12,732 nucleotides of DNA from Pseudoneurospora amorphoporcata (Eukaryota > Ascomycota > Sordariomycetes > Sordariales > Sordariaceae), in the NCBI GenBank assembly GCA_033297205.1, contig MU859500.1:1-12732 (forward strand). The letters are read 5' to 3'. This document shows, one piece after another, positions 8,899 to 12,732 of this stretch (the stretch's first letter is position 1; every line of letters starts with the position of its first letter). Position numbers and translations under genes: made by a program. The notes under the pieces were generated by a model, which was given only the letters and a program-made list of their open reading frames with translations, had not been told where the DNA came from and ran no database searches.

Positions 8899-11016
8899 CT
8901 AGGTATTACCTTTAAGCGCTAGACCCATGATATGAGCTAGCACCAAAGTGAGGCCGTAGTAATCCATATAGTACTTTATGGCGGCCACTTAAAAATCCGA
9001 GTCAAAGTCGTTATCCATATCCATAGTTTGCATAGCTCTAGCGATTGCATTTATTTTAGCTTTCTTAAACTAAGCCTCGTTGTCTTCGAGGTCCTTAGCT
9101 CCCTCTTCTTTAAGGTCGTCACTCTTACGTTTCTTAATCGAAATAGCGGCCGTTCTTAATTATTCTTTAGGTTGGGGTAGGTCTTTGCCGTTATTGTCCT
9201 TCTTCGCGAAACATTTTATAGTATAGTAGTTGTCACGCCCGTATCGCCAGCAAGAAACTTAGTCCTTCTTATGCTAATTAATATCCGCCTAATTAATTTC
9301 TTTCAAAGCGTCGTGATTGGAAGCCTATTTCTTATCCTTAGTTAAGCGGCCGGGTCGTTTTGAGGATTGGTCTTGGTCGGAAGGGGAGCGCGTATCCTTA
9401 CGGGGTTAGCCCGACTTCGAGTGCTTCGTCTTTGAAGTAGGCGCGCCTTTTCCCGCTTGGTAGCCTGGGGCTTGTAGTATATTTTCGTAGACGCGTCCTG
9501 CCTCTCTAACTGCGCTAATAAACTCATCGTCAATCTTGGGTACCCCACCTCTCATTAAGTACATCAACTCAGTGATCTTAGAAGGGAAGGTCCTGGCGAT
9601 CTGGTTCTGGAAGGTAGTTCCAGCCTAGCTAACGGTTTCGTTAAGGTCAAATAGCTCGGTGAGGTACTCAGCTATATCTCCGCTATATTTAAGTTCTTCT
9701 ATTTTCTTCGCATTCCGGTAGCGTTCTGAGGGGTCCTTAAATCGTTCAATAAGGGCACTAGAATATCCCTTCCACGTATCCTCGACGCCCATAGCTTAAA
9801 TCTGACGCGCTCGTGAGTCGTGCTATTTCTAAGCCTTATCTAAAAGCATCGAAGCTAGCCAATTAATCTTGTAGCTATTAGTAGGGAAATTGGCAGCATA
9901 CGCGTATAAATACGCGTTAATTCTGACCCAATAGGGTCGGAAGGAGTCGAGCTTCTTGCTATCGTACGTCGGGGGTTTGTTAAGGTAAATTGGCGTAGTC
10001 TAAATAGCTAGGAAGGTAAAGTTCTAGAGGAAGCAGCTGGCTTATTTCTAGGCGTCGTCGTCGTCGTTAGAGTTCGCTCCTATAGTGCTTGGGAACTGGG
10101 AAGGCCTAGGAGGATCTTATCCTCCAGCTAATTGCCCGAACCCAACGGATCCTACTCTGTAGAAGTCAGCCCGGGTAGCGTCGTAGTTTATACGAACTTA
10201 ACTCGCCTATTTTTTAGCTTAGGCAGCTTAGAGGAAGCTATCCCCAAGGCTCGGGCTGGCTAGTTCGCGGAACGAAGAGTAGAAGACAATGTTGGGTGCT
10301 TTGGTAGCGGCGCGTTGTCCTATAGCATAGAGGATCGTAGCCGCGTCCGGGGCCTAGTGGCCTGATTGCTAGATCGCGTGCTAGAGGCTCGCGATTTGTT
10401 CCTCAAAGGGCTTGAGCTATTCAGGAATTATAAGGTTACTAAGAATATCGTAGATTTGCCCGTCTTTGGCAGTGGCCCAGGTTTCCACGTGACCTAGAAC
10501 AGACTGCTAGCGGGTAGATTTCTCGTGGAGTATCTTAATTGCTTATTATTATTGAGTAAGCGCGTCGCGGAGCTAATGAATAGCCTTTTGGCGTTCTTCG
10601 TCTTTCTTGCCGTATTGAGCAATAGCAGTTCAGACTTCAGAAGCGAAACGGGAGCTAACCTACTGGACTTACTGCTCTAGGCGAGCGACTTGGGCTTGGG
10701 TGGCTTCCAACCCAGAGTCGAAGAGATGGGTGACGGTAGTATAATTCTTTCTCAGGACTTTGTATTGTTCCTTAAGGGCAGTAAGGTCCCTAGCGTGCTC
10801 ATATCCCACAGAGAGAGCGATCTTCCGGACTTGGTTGTAGGCTATGGCGAGCTGATTATGAAGCGTAACGAGCCAGGAAGGAGGGTTCGTAACTTAGACT
10901 GTACTTCTAGAAATAGCATCATCGGTACCGGTTATGACGGTGTCGAAGCCTTCGGGTTGGTAGAGGACGAGGGAGAGCTCCTCAACCGAGGGCATGGGTT
11001 GGTCTTGAGAAGCCAT
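8899..11016 (-). pseudogene. gag: Gag pseudogene of element B
   Basis: The ATG at 11016-11014 (MASQDQPMPSVEEL) is the first in frame after the 5' LTR and leader. One frame of 706 codons reaches the TAG at 8901-8899 without an indel, but more than 30 TAA/TAG stops and one TGA interrupt it. A coiled-coil-like N-terminal part spans about residues 60-200. A Ty3-type capsid region lies at about residues 340-510 (TPIYLNKPPTYD to AGRVYENILQAPGY). A basic linker follows, then one zinc knuckle at residues 589-602 with Cys589 and Cys602 kept but Cys592 and His597 both Tyr. An acidic stretch follows the knuckle. Three consecutive TAA codons near 10550 probably mark an old Gln run. Pol follows in the -1 frame. 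The family is certain; product formation is not expected. Confidence 0.88.
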
Positions 11017-11066
11017 GATAGTAGTAGGTTGGTAAAGAGTTTGCGAGAAAGGGTAGTTCGAGAGGG
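11017..11066 (-). other. Short gag leader of element B
   Basis: About 50 bases lie between the primer-binding site and the gag ATG. The stretch is pyrimidine-rich on the minus strand. No other signal is seen. Confidence 0.5.
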
Positions 11067-11078
11067 AAGTAGTTTATT
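11067..11078 (-). promoter_or_regulatory. Primer-binding site of element B, self-complementary to its LTR
   Basis: On the minus strand the 12 bases next to the 5' LTR read AATAAACTACTT. Their exact complement, AAGTAGTTTATT in element sense, lies in the LTR at 11138-11127 and again in the 3' LTR at 4466-4455. A site abutting the LTR and pairing with the element's own RNA is the arrangement of self-primed Tf1/sushi elements, where the mRNA 5' end primes reverse transcription. No TGG tRNA-type site is present. The transcript start would be predicted near 11138; this is inference. Confidence 0.72.
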
Positions 11079-11687
11079 TATAACAAGGGCAATAATCTAG
11101 GCTTAGAACAGTAGTTCAATTCAGCTAATAAACTACTTTGGTCTCGAAGGCCTTGTTGATCCCTCTCGACCTCCATAAGAAGGCTGGGCTTCAAGGCCTT
11201 CTTATGCCAAAAGGAATCAGTACGTACTTGAGGTACGTATCGAGCCTTGTCACCTGAAGCTTTAAGGTATTTGTCTAGCAGTCTGTGTACATGTGGATCT
11301 TTCGGAATGCCTTCATCCATTCCTTATCTTCCATCTAGCGCCGTCCTTCATCTGGGCACCCTGCTCCTTACTTGGTTAGCTATAGTTATTCTTAGGATGA
11401 TTAGGATTGTCTTATAGTGAACTTTCAGTATCTTCGGTACTTCCGTAGTTGGCTCTCTAGCCCAGTGGCATCGAGGGAAGTTCGGGTAAGCAGTACCGGT
11501 GGCTAAGAGTTCGGCCGAGGTGGGTGTTGCGGCTGGAGGCCTCCGGCTATCTCGAGGCTGATGCTAAGCGTCGAGGGTGAGTATGGCCTAGTTACCTGAG
11601 TCATCCAGCTGTATAGCAAGGCTTGGGTCTAAGCCGTGCGGCTCCTTAGGAGCCTAGTGCGGCTTAGGGTCGGATGTCCGTATGATA
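11079..11687 (-). repeat. 5' LTR of element B
   Basis: It is the partner of 4407-5037, 22 bp shorter because it lacks the extra hairpin arm. Its ends read TATAACA and TATGATA on the plus strand; both outer dinucleotides of the usual TG...CA appear changed to TA. It contains the 12-nt segment (11127-11138) complementary to the adjoining primer-binding site. I see no convincing TATA box 25-40 bases upstream of that segment. Confidence 0.92.
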
Positions 11688-11692
11688 GGAAT
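11688..11692. repeat. Probable right target-site duplication of element B (GGAAT)
   Basis: It differs from the left copy GAAAT (4402-4406) by one G/A transition and directly adjoins the 5' LTR of element B. Confidence 0.6.
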
Positions 11693-11786
11693 GCAACAAA
11701 AGCTTGTAGATTTAACTCTTTCCTTTCATAGTATAGTACTCTTACAAGCACTTCTACACTCTAAAAGCTTCTAGACACTCAGCACC

Positions 11787-11798
11787 TATATATATAAA
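11787..11798 (+). promoter_or_regulatory. Predicted TATA box of LTR-X
   Basis: TATATATATAAA is a strong TATA match placed 346 bases before the LTR 3' end, as expected at the U3/R border. A start site would fall about 25-35 bases downstream, in the pyrimidine-rich stretch near 11815-11830. The insertion of element B lies about 95 bases upstream and separates it from the rest of U3. Confidence 0.6.
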
Positions 11799-11830
11799 GA
11801 CCTCTCCTCTCTGTTAGTTAGTCACTCCTT

Positions 11831-11850
11831 AAGCAAGCAAGCAAGCAAGC
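11831..11850 (+). repeat. (AAGC)5 microsatellite in LTR-X
   Basis: Five perfect AAGC units are followed by AAGG. The tract lies about 33 bases after the TATA box, so it would be at or near the start of the transcript. It is not seen in copies 1 and 3 only because those do not extend this far within the window. Confidence 0.9.
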
Positions 11851-12144
11851 AAGGACACTTAAGCAATATAATATAGTCTTTTCTTATAGTGTAGAGTTCA
11901 CTATAATAAGTTGTTTTTCACAGTATAGAGTTCACTGTAATCTTCTGTCTTGAGAGCAGAGTCCTCTTTGACCTCTTTTACAACACTCCTATTGTATCTA
12001 CAACTACGTTGCAATTACGCTGCTTCCTTCAGCACTGCTATCGTACTACCGCTTCCGCTCTACTTAGCTACAAGTGCATAGTTTACTATAGCATCCCTAT
12101 ACTAGTACTATCATTATAGGCTAGTTAGGGCATTGCAGCAAACA

Positions 12145-12149
12145 AATAA
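12145..12149. repeat. Right target-site duplication of the solo LTR-X (AATAA)
   Basis: It is identical to 4190-4194 and directly follows the AACA end of LTR-X. The next base, 12150, completes the Asn codon of the interrupted RT frame. Confidence 0.85.
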
Positions 12150-12639
12150 TGTAACCCTTAAGTCCCGTTATCCTCTTCCGCTCATTAAGGAGACCCTTAA
12201 CGCGATTTGCCGCGCTAAGATTTTCACGAAGCTTAATATAATCGCTGTATTCAACTACATTTAGATTAAGTAGGGCTACGAGTGGCTTACTGCGTTTATA
12301 ATACAGTTTGGCCTTTTTAAATCTTTAATCATTCCATTTAGCTTATAGGCTACCCTAAGAGCTTTCTAGAATTATATTAACGATACCTTGCACGGTATTC
12401 TCAACGTTTACGCGACCGCTAACCTCGACGACATTCTTATTTATTCGGACAACGTTAGGAACTATGAGCAGCACGTTAATGATGTTCTCAATAAGTTAGC
12501 AAGAGCGGGTCTCAGCGTCGATATTGATAAGTGCGAATTCTATATTACGAGGACGAAATACCTGGGCTTGATTATCACGCCAGAAGGCATCAAGATAGAC
12601 CCAAACAAGGTCAAGGCTATCGCCGACTAGTAAGCGCCC
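12150..12639 (+). pseudogene. pol: Pol pseudogene of element A, RT palm and thumb part
   Basis: This continues the RT frame interrupted at 4194. It reads VTLKSRYPLPLIKETL, then AKIFTKLNI, where the first catalytic Asp of RT is Asn (AAT 12235-12237). After several TAG/TAA stops comes a stop-free run from 12388 to 12627. There the active-site loop reads NLDDILIYS (12421-12447): both Asp are present but Tyr of YLDD is Asn. CEFYITRTKYLGLIIT and GIKIDPNKVKAIAD follow, the usual end of the Gypsy RT domain. The frame is cut by an inverted LTR-X at 12640, so RNase H would begin outside the window. The matching junction with 2486-4194 makes one split gene more likely than two fragments. Confidence 0.82.
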
Positions 12640-12732
12640 TGTTTGCTGCAATGCCCTAACTAGCCTATGATGATAGTACTAGTATAGGGATGCTACAGTG
12701 AACTATGCACTTGTAGCTGAGAGGAGCGGAAG
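12640..12732 (-). repeat. LTR-X copy 3, inverted (cut by window end)
   Basis: It begins TGTTTGCTGC, the reverse complement of the LTR-X 3' end, and follows copies 1 and 2 closely to the window edge. It interrupts the pol frame of element A after the codons for IAD. Bases 12635-12639 (CGCCC) would be its left target duplication; the right copy lies outside the window. Confidence 0.85.

Larger units (their letters stand above)
4407..11687 (-). mobile_element. Element B: near full-length chromodomain Ty3/Gypsy retrotransposon (chromovirus)
   Basis: A complete LTR-gag-pol-LTR structure of about 7.3 kb reads on the minus strand. The order is 5' LTR (11079-11687), primer-binding site (11067-11078), gag (8899-11016), pol (5089-8898), polypurine tract (5042-5054), 3' LTR (4407-5037). 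The domain order protease-RT-RNase H-integrase-GPF/Y-chromodomain is that of chromoviruses. It sits inside LTR-X with a probable 5-bp target duplication, so it is younger than LTR-X copy 2 and element A. Many in-frame TAG/TAA stops and about 8% LTR divergence, nearly all transitions, show that it too has been hit by RIP. It is not expected to be autonomous. Confidence 0.92.
11693..12144 (+). repeat. Solo LTR-X copy 2, 3' piece
   Basis: It continues the LTR begun at 4195 after the insertion of element B. It holds a TATA box (11787-11798), an (AAGC)5 tract, repeated short palindromic motifs, and the conserved 3' region shared with copies 1 and 3. It ends GCAAACA at 12144, directly before the AATAA duplication. 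Relative to copy 1 it carries an 11-bp tandem duplication at 12000-12010 (ACAACTACGTT beside GCAATTACGCT). Confidence 0.85.
153..12639 (+). mobile_element. Element A: RIP-degraded Ty3/Gypsy retrotransposon, split by later insertions
   Basis: Gag (531-2483) and the first half of pol (2486-4194) read on the plus strand. RT resumes in the same frame at 12150 once the inserted DNA 4195-12144 and one copy of the AATAA target duplication are removed. At the junction the RT box GINN continues into VTLKSRYPLPL, as expected for a chromovirus-type RT. The element is cut again at 12640 by an inverted LTR-X, so RNase H and integrase would lie beyond the window. It is the oldest layer of the nest. The left boundary is uncertain: it may include 1-152. 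Confidence 0.8.

Noticed and set aside
10690..11100. Plus-strand open frame of 136 codons
   Set aside because: It is antisense to the N-terminus of element B gag and runs across the primer-binding site into the LTR; the minus-strand gag reading explains the region.
11982..12732. A DNA transposon with terminal inverted repeats carrying a captured RT fragment
   Set aside because: The repeats face inward around the RT piece, but the left copy is the 3' end of an LTR that starts at 4195 with its own target duplication, and the RT piece is the continuation of 2486-4194. Two LTR insertions explain it with less.
1..12732. tRNA, rRNA, CRISPR array, host gene or defence system
   Set aside because: I saw no cloverleaf-like sequence, no spaced identical repeats and no coding frame unrelated to gag or pol. 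All long segments are assigned to LTRs, gag, pol or leader.

Overview
This window holds no host gene that I can recognise. It is a nest of decayed Ty3/Gypsy-type LTR retrotransposons, most likely from a filamentous ascomycete (Pezizomycotina). Three things point there. The coding frames resemble fungal chromoviruses. The reading frames are broken almost only by TAG and TAA. The damage is CpA/TpG-to-TpA transitions with CpG left abundant, which is the signature of repeat-induced point mutation (RIP). The taxon is an inference; no host sequence is present to fix it.

Layout, outermost (oldest) first. Element A, plus strand: a gag pseudogene (531-2483) and a pol pseudogene (2486-4194) that stops inside reverse transcriptase. 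The same RT frame resumes at 12150 and runs to 12639. The 7.9-kb interruption is a solo LTR of a family here called LTR-X. It starts TGTT at 4195, ends AACA at 12144, and is flanked by a perfect 5-bp target duplication AATAA (4190-4194 and 12145-12149). A 152-bp piece of LTR-X opens the window (either the 5' LTR of element A or another insertion). A third, inverted copy begins at 12640, cuts element A's pol again, and runs off the window.

Element B, minus strand, is a near full-length chromovirus (4407-11687) inserted inside the solo LTR-X. It has a 3' LTR (4407-5037), polypurine tract, pol (5089-8898: protease, RT, RNase H, integrase, GPF/Y module, chromodomain), gag (8899-11016) and 5' LTR (11079-11687). 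Its probable target duplication is GAAAT/GGAAT. With B and one target copy removed, LTR-X closes up to about 664 bp and carries a TATA box.

No gene here looks functional. All four gag/pol frames carry many stop codons, and several catalytic or zinc-binding residues are lost through RIP-type changes. The best biological signals are: a perfect 12-nt match between the primer-binding position of element B and its own LTR, which suggests Tf1/sushi-type self-priming; a patch in element A's pol that has nearly escaped RIP; and the inverted LTR-X pair near the right edge, which could make hairpin RNA. I see no tRNA, rRNA, CRISPR array or non-transposon system.
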